Positions 1 through 11,103 of a stretch of DNA of 64,000 nucleotides are shown piece by piece. Made by a program: the position numbers and the translations under genes. The stretch covers positions 4,814,001 to 4,878,000 of the forward strand of contig NC_017249.1 in NCBI RefSeq assembly GCF_000284375.1. The letters are read 5' to 3'. Source of the DNA: Bradyrhizobium japonicum USDA 6 (GTDB lineage: Bacteria; Pseudomonadota; Alphaproteobacteria; Rhizobiales; Xanthobacteraceae). Position 1 is the first letter of the stretch; each line of letters starts with the position of its first letter. The notes beneath the pieces are model-generated. The model had not been told where the DNA came from and made no database searches. It saw only the letters and a program-made list of their open reading frames with translations.

Positions 1-849
1 GATTTCTGGGGCACCGCCTTTCCGGTGCCACGCATCGACGGCCATAAATACGCGCGGGGCCACGTTCTGGCGGTCTCGGGCGATGCCGCCGCGACCGGCG
101 CGGCGCGGCTCGCGGCCCGTGGCGCTTTGCGGGCCGGAGCGGGCCTCGTGACGCTGGCGACCCCGCGCGATGCGCTTGCGATCAATGCCAGCGCGCTGAC
201 TGCGGTGATGGTGCGGCCCGTCGACACCGCGATCGAGTTCGGCGCGTTGCTCGGCGACAAGCGCTACAACACCTGCCTGATCGGCCCCGGCGCCGGCGTC
301 GGCGATCGCACCTGCGATCTGGTCCACACCGCGCTTCACGCGCAGCGGCATCTGGTGCTGGACGCGGATGCGCTGACGAGTTTTGCCGCAAACCCCGAAC
401 GGCTGTTTGAATCGATCAAATCCTCGCAGGACAATGCGGTGGTGCTGACGCCGCACGAGGGTGAGTTTCCGCGCCTGTTCTCCGACCTCAGCAACAAATA
501 TCCGGGCCGCTCGAAGCTGGAGCGCGTGCGCGCCGCCGCCGAGCGCTGTGGTGCGGTCGTGCTGCTGAAGGGGCCGGACACGACGATCGCCGCCCCCGAC
601 GGCCGCGCCACCATCGCCGCCAACGCGCCGCCCTGGCTCGCCACGGCCGGCGCGGGCGACGTGCTCGCCGGCATCATCGCAGGACTCCTGGCGCAAGGCG
701 TGCCGGCCTTCGAGGCCGCCAGCATCGGCGTCTGGATGCATGGCGAGGCGGGAAGCGAAGCGGGGCCGGGGCTGATCGCGGAGGACCTGACCGAGACGCT
801 GCCGGCCGTGCACCGGCGGATCTATAATGCGCTCGGGGTGGAGTACTAG
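1..849 (+). CDS. nnrD: ADP-dependent NAD(P)H-hydrate dehydratase domain, 5' truncated
   Basis: This domain repairs hydrated NAD(P)H (NADHX/NADPHX) by ADP-dependent dehydration. The reading frame is open from base 1, so the gene continues to the left. In most bacteria the domain is the C-terminal half of a bifunctional protein with an N-terminal epimerase (NnrE). Ribokinase-like features are visible: GPGAGVGD, TPHEGEF, LKGPDTT, and the nucleotide/catalytic loop ATAGAGDVLAGIIAGLL near the C terminus. A GTG at 25 could serve as a start, but it lies inside the conserved domain and is probably internal. The stop at 847-849 overlaps the GTG start of the next gene, which implies translational coupling. 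Confidence 0.88.
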   Translation, partial: DFWGTAFPVPRIDGHKYARGHVLAVSGDAAATGAARLAARGALRAGAGLVTLATPRDALAINASALTAVMVRPVDTAIEFGALLGDKRYNTCLIGPGAGVGDRTCDLVHTALHAQRHLVLDADALTSFAANPERLFESIKSSQDNAVVLTPHEGEFPRLFSDLSNKYPGRSKLERVRAAAERCGAVVLLKGPDTTIAAPDGRATIAANAPPWLATAGAGDVLAGIIAGLLAQGVPAFEAASIGVWMHGEAGSEAGPGLIAEDLTETLPAVHRRIYNALGVEY

Positions 850-1283
850 TGCTCAGGCAGCTCGCGCTCACCGAGATGGGCGCGGCTGCGCAGGTCCATC
901 GGATTGCGTTCGACCAGGCGATGCCGTGGCTGCTCGGACTGCACACGCCGGCGGAGGACCGTTGGTTCTACCGGGAGCGCGTCTTTCCGACATGCCGGGT
1001 CTGGGGTCGCTTCAACGATGACGAACTGACCGGGATCATCGCTTTCCAAGACGGCTGGATCGAGCAGCTCTACGTGCTTCCCGCGGCCCAGGGTCGCGGC
1101 ATCGGCACCGAACTGCTCGACGTCGCCAAAGCTGCCTGCGATCGGCTGGAGCTCTGGACCTTCCAGCGCAACACGCCGGCACGACGCTTCTACGAAGCAC
1201 GCGGGTTCACGCTGGTCGAGCAGACCGACGGCGCGCGGAACGAGGAGAGGGAGCCGGACGCTCGCTACGTCTGGACGCGCTGA
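849..1283 (+). CDS. GNAT-family N-acetyltransferase
   Basis: A 144-residue single-domain acyltransferase that probably transfers an acetyl group from acetyl-CoA to an amine; the substrate is not evident. The acetyl-CoA pyrophosphate-binding motif A is clear (YVLPAAQGRGIGTELLD, Q/R-x-x-G-x-G/A type), followed by the usual motif-B region with NTPARRFYEARGF. The GTG start overlaps the TAG stop of the dehydratase gene, so the two are co-translated. A compact hairpin follows the stop and probably ends the transcript before the convergent gene. Confidence 0.85.
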   Translation: MLRQLALTEMGAAAQVHRIAFDQAMPWLLGLHTPAEDRWFYRERVFPTCRVWGRFNDDELTGIIAFQDGWIEQLYVLPAAQGRGIGTELLDVAKAACDRLELWTFQRNTPARRFYEARGFTLVEQTDGARNEEREPDARYVWTR

Positions 1284-1297
1284 CGCCGACGGGCCGG

Positions 1298-1319
1298 GTA
1301 GGATGGGGACCCATCCTAC
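1298..1319. terminator. Candidate bidirectional terminator hairpin
   Basis: A perfect inverted repeat (GTAGGATGG / CCATCCTAC, loop GGAC) lies in the 42-bp gap between two convergent genes. There is no long T-run on either side, so intrinsic termination is likely but weak. Confidence 0.4.
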
Positions 1320-1325
1320 AAAGTC

Positions 1326-2666
1326 TCACTCCACCGCGTACCAGCGCACCAGCCGCGGCGCGGCCCAGTCGGTCACGACGGATTCGATCAGCCAGGGTCC
1401 GGGTGAAGTCGCCGCGAACGCGATGCGCTGGGTTTGGCCGGGCTCGATTGCGAGCGTGTCGAGCCAGTAGGGCTTCCAGCCGTCGTCGAGCTTGTCGAGC
1501 AGGCGGAAATGATGGCCGTGCAGGTGAAACGCGGTCGTGGCCTGTCCGGGGTTCTTGAGGGCCAGCACGACGGTGCGGCCGGTCCTGACGCGGAAGACGG
1601 GATTGGAGGAGACGGAGAAGCTTGCAGGCCGTGACCAGCCGGCCTCGGGCGCGCCGAGCGCGACATCGAACCGCAGGGCGCCTTTGAGGTCGAGCTTCTC
1701 GGGGAGGTCGTTCAGGGGGAGCGGCTGTGGCGGCAACAGCGGCGCGCGCCGCTCGAGTTTGCCTGATATCGTGAGGCTCCCGACCTGGCGCGCCTCCTTG
1801 CCGTCATGCAACAGGAATGGGGCCGATGTGGCCGCATCCACGAAGGCGTCGGCGCGTGCGCCGGGGGCGAGCACCAGGGCGCCGTTGCGCGCCGGGAATG
1901 GCTCGGCCGGCTGTCCATCCAGGGCCATCACTTGGACCTCGTGGCCTTCCAATTTGATTGCCAGAACAGAACGTTGCGAGCCGTTGATAAAGCGCAGCCG
2001 CAGCCGCTCGCCGGCCGCGGCTGAGAGTTCGAATGAAGTCCGGCCATTGAGCGTAAAGAGCGGTGTCGTGTCTCCGGGGGCGCGGCCGGGCGGAAGCGCG
2101 GTCCCATCCGGCCGCAGCCGCCATTCCTCGATCAACAGGACCTCGTCGCGGTCGACGGCGACGCGATTGGTCTCGCCGGCGATGATCGGAAGCGGGCGCG
2201 CGGGCAGCTTCAGACCGTCTTCGAAGAGGCGGAAGTCGGCTGCCAGAGTTCCTGCATTTGGTATTGAAACAATTGAGGTTTCAGTCACATCCGGCGCGGT
2301 CGGCCTGCGCCCTCGCAACGGGTCGGCCGCGGCCGGGCTATTCAGGCCGTACCAGACTGGCGCAAGCGGGACAGGCAGGTCGTTCCGGAAGACCACCTCG
2401 CAGCGGTCACCTCGCTTGAGACGGACGTTCCCGATATGGCTTGCGGCGGCCAGCTCCCAGATCGGTGTCGCCGGCTGCCCCGGCCTGAGCGCCAGGGTTG
2501 CCGGCCTTGCCTGCAGGGCGAGCTGGGCCGTGACAGCGGGCGCCGCGCCGCCGGCGATCAACCCGGCCGCGGAGGCTCCAAGTCCGGCTCGAAGTCCAGC
2601 TCCAAGTCCAGCTCCAAGTCCGGCCAAAACCTCGCGCCGAGTCGGGTCAGAGATCCGCGTTTTCAT
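1326..2666 (-). CDS. Multicopper-oxidase-fold exported protein lacking copper ligands
   Basis: 446 residues with cupredoxin-domain architecture and a Tat-type leader (RREVLAGLGAG near residue 10). The four copper motifs of true multicopper oxidases are degenerate. The first HWHG-type site reads VWYGL (104-108). The second H-x-H is absent. The third site keeps FHLHGHH (380-386) but has Thr where the first His belongs. The final H-C-H-x-x-x-H motif reads WLIESVVTDW (425-434), so the type-1 copper cysteine is missing. FtsP/SufI of E. coli is a known non-copper member of this fold. The likely role is structural or a lost oxidase; real enzymatic oxidation is unlikely. The signal peptide is built from a 12-nt tandem repeat. 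Confidence 0.82.
   Translation of the reverse strand: MKTRISDPTRREVLAGLGAGLGAGLRAGLGASAAGLIAGGAAPAVTAQLALQARPATLALRPGQPATPIWELAAASHIGNVRLKRGDRCEVVFRNDLPVPLAPVWYGLNSPAAADPLRGRRPTAPDVTETSIVSIPNAGTLAADFRLFEDGLKLPARPLPIIAGETNRVAVDRDEVLLIEEWRLRPDGTALPPGRAPGDTTPLFTLNGRTSFELSAAAGERLRLRFINGSQRSVLAIKLEGHEVQVMALDGQPAEPFPARNGALVLAPGARADAFVDAATSAPFLLHDGKEARQVGSLTISGKLERRAPLLPPQPLPLNDLPEKLDLKGALRFDVALGAPEAGWSRPASFSVSSNPVFRVRTGRTVVLALKNPGQATTAFHLHGHHFRLLDKLDDGWKPYWLDTLAIEPGQTQRIAFAATSPGPWLIESVVTDWAAPRLVRWYAVE
2576..2623. repeat. 12-nt tandem repeat (4 copies) in the Tat signal peptide
   Basis: Four consecutive 12-nt units (consensus CTCCAAGTCCRG on the + strand) encode the GAGL/RAGL iterations of the leader of the multicopper-oxidase-like protein, around residues 15-31. 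The unit length keeps the frame, so copy-number change would lengthen or shorten only the hydrophobic signal segment. Confidence 0.8.
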
Positions 2667-2744
2667 GGCTCGATGCGGACCATGAAGCGCTGGATAAGTC
2701 CAGCCGTCGCGCCTACTTAAAGCCTGCCGCTATCGGGCCATTTT

Positions 2745-2775
2745 TTGCTGCGAACAGTCAGGCACATGCTATAAG
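2745..2775 (+). promoter_or_regulatory. Candidate sigma-70 promoter of tRNA-Leu
   Basis: TTGCTG (2745-2750) and TATAAG (2770-2775), separated by 19 bp, end 44 bp before the mature tRNA. The spacing is slightly long, and nothing else in the gap looks promoter-like. Confidence 0.42.
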
Positions 2776-2818
2776 CCCGGCCGCCCGCGGCATCGCGGCC
2801 GGTCTTGATGCAAATTAC

Positions 2819-2903
2819 GCGGGCGTGGCGGAACTGGTAGACGCGCTGGATTTAGGTTCCAGTGACGAAAGTTGTGGGGGTTCGAGTCCCTCCGCCCGCA
2901 CCA
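2819..2903 (+). tRNA. tRNA-Leu (UAG anticodon)
   Basis: An 85-nt cloverleaf with a GCGGGCG/CGCCCGC acceptor stem, anticodon arm CTGGA-TTTAGGT-TCCAG giving anticodon TAG, a long class-II variable arm, T-arm GGGTTCGAGTCCC and encoded CCA. It reads CUA and other CUN leucine codons. Confidence 0.97.
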
Positions 2904-3077
2904 AGCGCTTTCAGCGTTTGCACGGATTACCGAAGGGCTGCTTCCTCACGGAGTTTTTCCGGCGGAAGTGGTCCGATGAACCACCGGCGTTGAGGCGTCT
3001 TGCCTCGCGCCGGTTCGATTAATGACAGCGTCCCGACGCATGCGTGCCGGGGCCGAGCGAGAAGAAGATTGGACGCC

Positions 3078-4439
3078 ATGCAGGTCACAGAAACCCTCTC
3101 GGAAGGTTTGAAGCACGAGTTCAAGATCAGCGTTCCCGCGTCTGATCTCGACGCCAAGGCTGGTGCCAAACTCGTCGATCTCAAGGACAAGGTCCGCATC
3201 AACGGCTTCCGCCCCGGCAAGGTGCCGGTCGCTCACCTGAAGAAGGTCTATGGCCGCTCGGTGATGGCCGAGACCATCGACCAGACCATCCGCGACACCA
3301 ACACGCAGCTGTTCTCCGACCGCGGTTTCCGCCTTGCGACCGAGCCGAAGATCACGATGCCGACCGAGCAGGCCGAGGTCGAGGAGCTGCTCAACGGCAA
3401 AACCGATCTGACCTACACCGTCGCGATCGAAGTGGTGCCCGCGATTGCGCTCGCCGATTTCAAGAGCTTCCAGGTCGAGAAGCCCGTCGCTGACGTGTCC
3501 GACACCGATGTCGACGAAGCGATCAAGCGCATCGCCGACACCAACCGTGGCTACGCAGCCAAGGCCGAGGGCGCCAAGGCCGAGTCGGGCGACCGCGTCA
3601 CCATCAACTTCAAGGGCACCATCAACGGCGAAGTCTTCGAGGGCGGCACCGGCGAGGGCATCCAGGTCGCGATCGGTTCCAATACCTTCATCCCCGGCTT
3701 CGAGGAGCAGCTGACCGGCATCGGCGCCGGCGAGACGCGCACGCTGAAAGTGTCGTTCCCCAAGAACTACATGAACGACAAGCTCGCCGGCCAGCCGGCC
3801 GAGTTCGAGACCACCGCGACCGCGATCGAGGCGCCGCAGGACGTCGCGATCGACGACGAGTTCGCCAAGACGCTTGGCCTCGAATCGCTGGACAAGCTGA
3901 AGGAAGCCGCGCGCGAGCGTCTGGCTGCCGAGTTCGCCGGTGCGACGCGCCAGCGCGTCAAGCGTGCGCTGCTCGACCGCCTCGACGAGGCGCATCGCTT
4001 CGAAGCGCCGCCGTCGCTCGTCGACGAGGAGTTCAATCTGATGTGGAACTCGGTCAAGGCCGAGATGGACTCCGCCGGCAAGACCTTTGCCGATGAGGAC
4101 ACCACTGAAGACGCCGCCAAGGAAGAGTACCGCAAGATCGCCGACCGCCGCGTGCGGCTCGGCCTCGTGCTCTCCGAGATCGGCGAGAAGAACAAGATCA
4201 CCGTGACCGACGACGAGGTCGGCCGCGCCGTGATCGAGCGGGCGCGCCAGATGCCAGGCCGCGAAAAGGAAGTCTGGGACTATTACCGCAGCAACGCCCA
4301 GGCGCTGGCCCAGCTTCGTGCACCGATCTACGAGGACAAGGTCGTCGATTTCATCCTCGAGCTCGCCAACGTGACCGAGAAGAAGGTCTCGCGCGAGGAC
4401 CTGTACAAGGACGAGGACGCGGAAAAGACCGCAGCCTGA
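3078..4439 (+). CDS. tig: Trigger factor (ribosome-associated chaperone / PPIase)
   Basis: 453 residues, the normal size. Trigger factor binds ribosomal protein L23 at the exit tunnel and holds nascent chains. The N-terminal ribosome-binding signature is seen as [17 protein letters not shown]. The FKBP-type isomerase domain follows ([17 protein letters not shown] to [16 protein letters not shown]), then the long helical C-terminal arms. ATG 3078 is chosen because AGAAGAAG stands just upstream and MQVTETL is the usual N terminus; longer in-frame starts lack support. Tig precedes clpP, clpX and lon, the common bacterial order for nascent-protein quality control. Confidence 0.96.
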   Translation: MQVTETLSEGLKHEFKISVPASDLDAKAGAKLVDLKDKVRINGFRPGKVPVAHLKKVYGRSVMAETIDQTIRDTNTQLFSDRGFRLATEPKITMPTEQAEVEELLNGKTDLTYTVAIEVVPAIALADFKSFQVEKPVADVSDTDVDEAIKRIADTNRGYAAKAEGAKAESGDRVTINFKGTINGEVFEGGTGEGIQVAIGSNTFIPGFEEQLTGIGAGETRTLKVSFPKNYMNDKLAGQPAEFETTATAIEAPQDVAIDDEFAKTLGLESLDKLKEAARERLAAEFAGATRQRVKRALLDRLDEAHRFEAPPSLVDEEFNLMWNSVKAEMDSAGKTFADEDTTEDAAKEEYRKIADRRVRLGLVLSEIGEKNKITVTDDEVGRAVIERARQMPGREKEVWDYYRSNAQALAQLRAPIYEDKVVDFILELANVTEKKVSREDLYKDEDAEKTAA

Positions 4440-4480
4440 AGGCTTTGAGAAAGCCTTCCATTAAGGATGATCATCAAAGG

Positions 4481-4514
4481 GGCCCGGCTAGCCATCTGGC
4501 TGGCTGGGCCTATT
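4481..4514 (+). terminator. Candidate terminator after tig
   Basis: A 13-bp stem with two G-T pairs (4481-4493 with 4498-4510, loop ATCT) is followed by TATTT. A second perfect 9-bp stem (4438-4446 with 4450-4458, loop GAG) overlaps the tig stop codon. Together they could end or attenuate the tig transcript before the separate clpP promoter. Confidence 0.5.
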
Positions 4515-4566
4515 TGCGAGAATCAGCTTCAAGTGCCCCGTGGATTAAGCCTTAATTCGCTCCGCA

Positions 4567-4592
4567 CTTGTCTGGCGCGAATTGGGCTATAT
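4567..4592 (+). promoter_or_regulatory. Candidate sigma-32 (RpoH) promoter of clpP
   Basis: CTTG at 4567-4570, 16 bp, then CTATAT at 4587-4592. This fits the CTTG...CYTAT-like heat-shock promoters described for alphaproteobacteria. It lies about 150 bp before clpP in the 303-bp tig-clpP gap. The match is by eye only. Confidence 0.38.
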
Positions 4593-4742
4593 CTGTCGGT
4601 ACGCCCTGTACCCAAGTCTTATACCAAGCGTTCTACCTCTACCCACTTCCTGCATCACTGGCGTCCATCGGCCGTCCGGCAAATCCAGCCAAACTGGCAG
4701 CCAAGACTGGCAATGTCCGCCTCCTAAAACCTTAGGTGACTC

Positions 4743-5375
4743 ATGCGCGATCCGGTTGAAACCTATATGAACCTCGTGCCCATGGTGGTCGAGCAGACCA
4801 ACCGTGGCGAGCGCGCCTACGACATCTTTTCGCGCCTGTTGAAGGAGCGCATCATTTTCCTGACCGGGCCGGTCGAGGACGGCATGTCGACGCTGGTGGT
4901 CGCACAGCTCCTGTTCCTTGAAGCGGAAAATCCGAAGAAGGAAATCTCGATGTACATCAACTCGCCGGGTGGCGTGGTGACGTCGGGCCTCGCGATCTAC
5001 GACACCATGCAGTTCATCCGCCCGCCGGTCTCGACGCTGTGCACGGGCCAGGCCGCCTCGATGGGCTCGCTGCTGCTCGCCGCCGGCGAGAAGGACATGC
5101 GCTTCTCGCTGCCGAACGCGCGCATCATGGTGCATCAGCCCTCCGGCGGCTTCCAGGGCCAGGCCACCGACATCATGCTGCACGCGCAGGAAATCCTGAA
5201 CCTGAAGAAGCGGCTCAACGAGATCTACGTGAAGCACACCGGTCAGACCTACAAGACGATCGAGGACGCGCTGGAACGCGACAAGTTCCTGACCGCGAAC
5301 GACGCCAAGGAGTTCGGCCTGGTCGACAAGGTCATCGACAAGCGCGCCGAGGAGCCGGCGGCGAAACCGCAGTAG
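4743..5375 (+). CDS. clpP: ATP-dependent Clp protease proteolytic subunit
   Basis: 210 residues, normal length. ClpP forms the two-ring 14-mer serine protease chamber that degrades substrates fed by ClpX or ClpA. The catalytic triad is visible: Ser106 in GQAASMGS, His131 in MVHQPSGG and Asp180 in ALERDKF. The handle helix and the hydrophobic N-terminal loops needed for ATPase docking are present. No start other than ATG 4743 gives a usual N terminus. It lies 460 bp before clpX, which appears to have its own promoter region. Confidence 0.98.
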   Translation: MRDPVETYMNLVPMVVEQTNRGERAYDIFSRLLKERIIFLTGPVEDGMSTLVVAQLLFLEAENPKKEISMYINSPGGVVTSGLAIYDTMQFIRPPVSTLCTGQAASMGSLLLAAGEKDMRFSLPNARIMVHQPSGGFQGQATDIMLHAQEILNLKKRLNEIYVKHTGQTYKTIEDALERDKFLTANDAKEFGLVDKVIDKRAEEPAAKPQ

Positions 5376-5835
5376 CTCGGACGGGGCTGCAACATCGATC
5401 CCTGGAATACCTCTGAGGATTTCCCGGGATCGTCAGGGCGACGTTCACGTTAACGGCGCACTACGCGGGGACGCAAAAAGCAGTCTTGCGCCCCGCGACA
5501 GGCAGAAAGTTCCGCTTTCGTGCTTGTTTTTCGTGGCAATCCAGCAACTCCGGGTCGATTTCGATCACTTCGTCCGTGCCAAGACGTGAAATCACGGTAT
5601 TGTCACGGGTAGCCAGCGCCCCCTCGATTAGCGAATTCTTGATAGTCGGGTGACAGCATGGTTGGCTACGATTGATCGGCTATGATCGCGGAGAATCGAG
5701 TGACCGTGATTCGCACGGGATGTAACGCGTAGGGTCTTTTTGGTACGGAATTTGCTCTATTTGAACTTCATACGGCCTGCGTGCCGGCATGGAGCGATCG
5801 AGCGGAGCGGGATCGAACCGCGGACGGAGACATGA
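5376..5835. other. clpP-clpX intergenic region with a stem-loop
   Basis: 460 bp without a credible gene. It holds an 11-bp stem with one bulged A (GCGGGG-A-CGCAA at 5465-5476 with TTGCGCCCCGC at 5486-5496, 9-nt loop). No T-run follows, so it is either a weak terminator for clpP or a leader structure for clpX. The clpX ribosome site is CGGAG at about 5824-5828; an out-of-frame ATG at 5832 precedes the real start. Confidence 0.5.
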
Positions 5836-7107
5836 ATGAGTAAGGTCGGCACGAGCGACTCCAAGAACACGCTGTATTGCTCGTTCTGCGGCAAGAGCCA
5901 GCACGAAGTCCGCAAACTGATCGCGGGTCCCACGGTCTTCATCTGCGACGAGTGCGTTGAGCTCTGCATGGACATCATCCGCGAGGAGAACAAATCCTCG
6001 CTCGTGAAGTCGCGCGACGGCATTCCGACGCCGAAGGAAATCTGCAAGGTCCTGGACGATTACGTCATCGGCCAGAGCCATGCGAAGAAGGTCCTGTCGG
6101 TCGCGGTGCACAATCACTACAAGCGCCTCAACCACCAGACCAAGCACAACGACGTCGAGCTCGCGAAGTCGAACATCCTGCTGATCGGTCCGACCGGTTC
6201 GGGCAAGACGCTGCTCGCGCAGACGCTCGCCCGCATCCTGGACGTGCCGTTCACGATGGCCGATGCAACGACGCTGACCGAAGCCGGCTATGTCGGCGAG
6301 GACGTCGAGAACATCATCCTGAAGCTGCTCCAGGCCGCCGACTACAATGTCGAGCGCGCCCAGCGCGGCATCGTCTACATCGACGAAATCGACAAGATCA
6401 GCCGCAAGTCCGACAATCCCTCGATCACGCGCGACGTGTCGGGTGAGGGCGTGCAGCAGGCGTTGCTGAAGATCATGGAAGGCACGGTGGCTTCGGTCCC
6501 GCCGCAGGGCGGCCGCAAGCATCCGCAGCAGGAGTTCCTGCAGGTGGATACCACCAACATCCTGTTCATCTGCGGCGGTGCGTTCGCCGGCCTCGAGAAG
6601 ATCATCTCGGCGCGCGGGCGGTCGACCTCGATCGGCTTCGCCGCCCAGGTGCTGGCGCCGGAGGATCGCCGTACCGGCGAGATATTCCGTCACGTCGAGC
6701 CTGAGGACCTCCTGAAGTACGGCCTCATCCCCGAATTCGTCGGCCGTCTGCCGGTCGTGGCGACCCTCGAGGATCTGGACGAGACCTCGCTGAAGAAGAT
6801 CCTCACCGAGCCGAAGAACGCGCTGGTGAAACAGTACCAGCGGCTGTTCGAGATGGAGAACATCGAGCTGACCTTCGCCGACGAGGCGCTTGGCGCGGTC
6901 GCCCGCAAAGCGATCGAGCGCAAGACCGGCGCGCGTGGTCTGCGTTCGATCCTCGAGGCGATCCTGCTCGAGACCATGTTCGACCTGCCGGGCCTGGAAG
7001 GTGTGGAAGAAGTCGTGATTTCGCGCGAAGTCGTGGAAGGCACGGCCCGTCCGCTCTACATCTACGCCGATCGGTCCGATCGCGCAGTCGAGAACGCCAG
7101 CGCCTGA
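5836..7107 (+). CDS. clpX: ATP-dependent Clp protease ATP-binding subunit ClpX
   Basis: 423 residues. A hexameric AAA+ unfoldase that delivers tagged proteins to ClpP. The N-terminal zinc-binding domain carries Cys15, Cys18, Cys37 and Cys40. Walker A is GPTGSGKT (118-125) and Walker B is IVYIDEIDK (179-187). Pore-loop [10 protein letters not shown] and sensor-2 [10 protein letters not shown] regions are also present. The IGF-type ClpP-docking loop region is retained as TSIGFAA. It stands between clpP and lon in the same direction, each with its own intergenic control region. Confidence 0.98.
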   Translation: MSKVGTSDSKNTLYCSFCGKSQHEVRKLIAGPTVFICDECVELCMDIIREENKSSLVKSRDGIPTPKEICKVLDDYVIGQSHAKKVLSVAVHNHYKRLNHQTKHNDVELAKSNILLIGPTGSGKTLLAQTLARILDVPFTMADATTLTEAGYVGEDVENIILKLLQAADYNVERAQRGIVYIDEIDKISRKSDNPSITRDVSGEGVQQALLKIMEGTVASVPPQGGRKHPQQEFLQVDTTNILFICGGAFAGLEKIISARGRSTSIGFAAQVLAPEDRRTGEIFRHVEPEDLLKYGLIPEFVGRLPVVATLEDLDETSLKKILTEPKNALVKQYQRLFEMENIELTFADEALGAVARKAIERKTGARGLRSILEAILLETMFDLPGLEGVEEVVISREVVEGTARPLYIYADRSDRAVENASA

Positions 7108-7146
7108 TTTACGGCGCTGGAACGCTCCAATCGTCTTTGATAGTAG

Positions 7147-7173
7147 CGGCTGCGGAATGGTTCTCCGCAGCCG
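7147..7173 (+). terminator. Candidate terminator after clpX
   Basis: A perfect 10-bp stem, CGGCTGCGGA (7147-7156) with TCCGCAGCCG (7164-7173), and a 7-nt loop. It starts 39 bp after the clpX stop. There is no T-run, so it may rely on Rho or act as a 3' stabiliser. Confidence 0.45.
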
Positions 7174-7229
7174 ATGTTGCGTCGCTTATACGCGTGCGTA
7201 AGCGCCTGATGGCGCGCGTCTTTCAATGA

Positions 7230-7260
7230 CTTGACACCCCCCGGTCGATAGCCACCTAAT
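7230..7260 (+). promoter_or_regulatory. Candidate lon promoter
   Basis: CTTGACA (7230-7236) and CCTAAT (7255-7260), with an 18-bp spacer between TTGACA and CCTAAT. It fits sigma-70; the extended CTTGACA box also resembles a heat-shock -35. It lies 170 bp before the lon start in a 323-bp gap. Confidence 0.42.
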
Positions 7261-7430
7261 GTCGACGGCGAGCGAGAATTCTCTTCAAGATTCGCCTCAG
7301 TTCCGATCCGGCAAGCCCGGTCCAACCTTCGAATGGTAGGCCGGTTTTGTGGATCACCTCGGCACCTTGTGGCGGTTGCGCATGAGCATGGCGGGCTGCG
7401 TGCAAGGGGGCAAAGCAAAAGGAAAAGGCC

Positions 7431-9854
<2,424 letters not shown>

Positions 9855-9873
9855 GGTTCAGCGAAAGATGATA

Positions 9874-9903
9874 AAACGGCGCCTTCGGGCGCCGTTTTTG
9901 TTT
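9874..9903 (+). terminator. Rho-independent terminator of lon
   Basis: Stem AAACGGCGCC (9874-9883) with GGCGCCGTTT (9888-9897), UUCG tetraloop, then a T-rich tail (TTTTTGTTTT). A textbook intrinsic terminator 20 bp after lon. Confidence 0.92.
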
Positions 9904-9923
9904 TGGGGGCAGGGATCAGGGCG

Positions 9924-10328
9924 ATGCAGATCGACGGGCAGTGCCATTGCGGGCAGATCACCTTTGAGGCCGAGATCGACCTCGAGGCGGTGTCGGTCTG
10001 CCATTGCCGCGACTGCCAGACCCTGACGGGATCGCCGTTCCGGGTGACCGTGATCTGCTCCAAGGCCGACGTACGCGTGACCAGCGGCACGCCGAAAGTC
10101 TACGGCAAGCGCGGCGACAACGGCCGGATGCGCTTCCAGCACTTCTGCGCCGACTGCGGTTCCCCGCTGTTCACCAGCGGCGAGGGCGACCAGGCCGACG
10201 ATTGGGGCATCCGCTGGGGCAGCATCCGCCAGCGCGACAAATTGCGGCCCGCGAGGCAGATATGGTGCCAATCGGCGGCAGTGTGGATCGATGCGGTGCC
10301 GCTGCTGCCGGGCCGGCCGCAGGACTAG
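9924..10328 (+). CDS. GFA-family (CENP-V/GFA domain) zinc-binding protein
   Basis: 134 residues of the family named after glutathione-dependent formaldehyde-activating enzyme. Most members have no proven function. Zinc-binding cysteines are in the expected clusters: CHC at 7-9, CHCRDC at 26-31 and CADC at 75-78. The ATG at 9924 gives the usual MQIDGQCHCG N terminus; an upstream TTG at 9903 lies in the lon terminator tail and was not used. It stands alone between the lon terminator and tRNA-Val. Confidence 0.85.
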   Translation: MQIDGQCHCGQITFEAEIDLEAVSVCHCRDCQTLTGSPFRVTVICSKADVRVTSGTPKVYGKRGDNGRMRFQHFCADCGSPLFTSGEGDQADDWGIRWGSIRQRDKLRPARQIWCQSAAVWIDAVPLLPGRPQD

Positions 10329-10421
10329 GCTGGCTTGCCAAGCCGAAGCTCGCTGCAAAAAGCCCGCCTTCGCCCGTTGGGGATTCGGCGTGGCAGCCTG
10401 CGTCGCTGCGCGAGCGCAGGC

Positions 10422-10498
10422 TGGTGGGCGGTCACGGATTCGAACCGCGGACCCTCTCGGTGTAAACGAGATGCTCTAACCAGCTGAGCTAACCGCCC
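10422..10498 (-). tRNA. tRNA-Val (UAC anticodon)
   Basis: A 77-nt cloverleaf including encoded CCA. Acceptor GGGCGGT/ACCGCCC, D-arm GCTCAGCTGGTTAGAGC, anticodon arm TCTCG-TTTACAC-CGAGA (anticodon TAC), T-arm with GGTTCGAATCC. A 9-bp stem (10394-10402 with 10415-10423) overlaps the CCA end and may aid processing or termination. Confidence 0.96.
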
Positions 10499-10508
10499 CA
10501 AGGCGCCT

Positions 10509-10537
10509 CTTTAGCCCTCCCGCGGGTGTTCGAGCAA
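10509..10537 (-). promoter_or_regulatory. Candidate sigma-70 promoter of tRNA-Val
   Basis: On the minus strand TTGCTC (10537-10532) and CTAAAG (10514-10509) with a 17-bp spacer, ending 11 bp before the mature tRNA. The position is right for a tRNA promoter. Confidence 0.45.
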
Positions 10538-10732
10538 GGCCCGAACGCATCGCAAATAGGGCTCGAGCAATGCCGCCTTGGCCGCTGGCGGCTGTCCTGC
10601 CTCGTTGCGCCTGGCATCGGACGCCCACGAACCGCCCTCCAAGGGTCCAAAATTGCCCTTTTTCGGTCATCTTTTTGATCGCCATCCGAACCACCGTTAC
10701 GGCTCCCTGTGGCAGCGTGGAGTATCGCCGTG

Positions 10733-10924
10733 ATGAGTGATCTTCGCATCAAGCTGGAAAGGTACGAGTCGAAAGCCGCCCACTGCATGAAAGCGGCTCA
10801 AGAAGCTCCTGATGAGGCCGGTCGGGCCTTCTACGAGGAGCTTGCCAACTATTACGACGAGCTGGCAGCCGACTTTCGCCGCGTCCTCGCCAAGCGAACC
10901 GGAGTTTCGCTCGCGGCCGAATGA
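10733..10924 (+). CDS. Small conserved-looking cytoplasmic protein of unknown function
   Basis: 63 residues starting MSDLRIKLERYESKAAHC. It is charged, predicted wholly helical, with no signal peptide or membrane segment, and ends with RVLAKRTGVSLAAE. ATG 10733 is preferred because it opens directly into the amphipathic helix; an upstream GTG/ATG run adds only a few residues. The composition suggests a helical-hairpin adaptor-like protein, but no family is recognised with certainty. Flanking genes give no functional clue. Confidence 0.55.
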   Translation: MSDLRIKLERYESKAAHCMKAAQEAPDEAGRAFYEELANYYDELAADFRRVLAKRTGVSLAAE

Positions 10925-11103
10925 TCCGGCGTAGCGCAGGTCCGCAGTTGAAGATCTCAGCGTCCGTCAACCTCTGACGCCGTGGCGTGCGGCGTGAACG
11001 CAAGAACGTCTCGCTGACAGGTGGACCGAACAGGCCGCCTCAGTTGACGGCGTCCTTGCTTTTCGGCATCGGGGTCTTTCGACCAAGCTGCCGGAGGGGA
11101 TCC

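Noticed and set aside
2576..2623. Considered as a CRISPR-like array
   Set aside because: Units are 12 nt, contiguous without spacers, and inside a coding frame.
4467..4727. Short frame between tig and clpP
   Set aside because: It spans the terminator and promoter signals, has no ribosome site and gives a sequence with no coherent domain.
10422..10498. tRNA-Val as the attachment site of the neighbouring metal module
   Set aside because: Its 3' end faces left, away from the module; no duplicate of the tRNA 3' end was seen in the window and no integrase gene is present.
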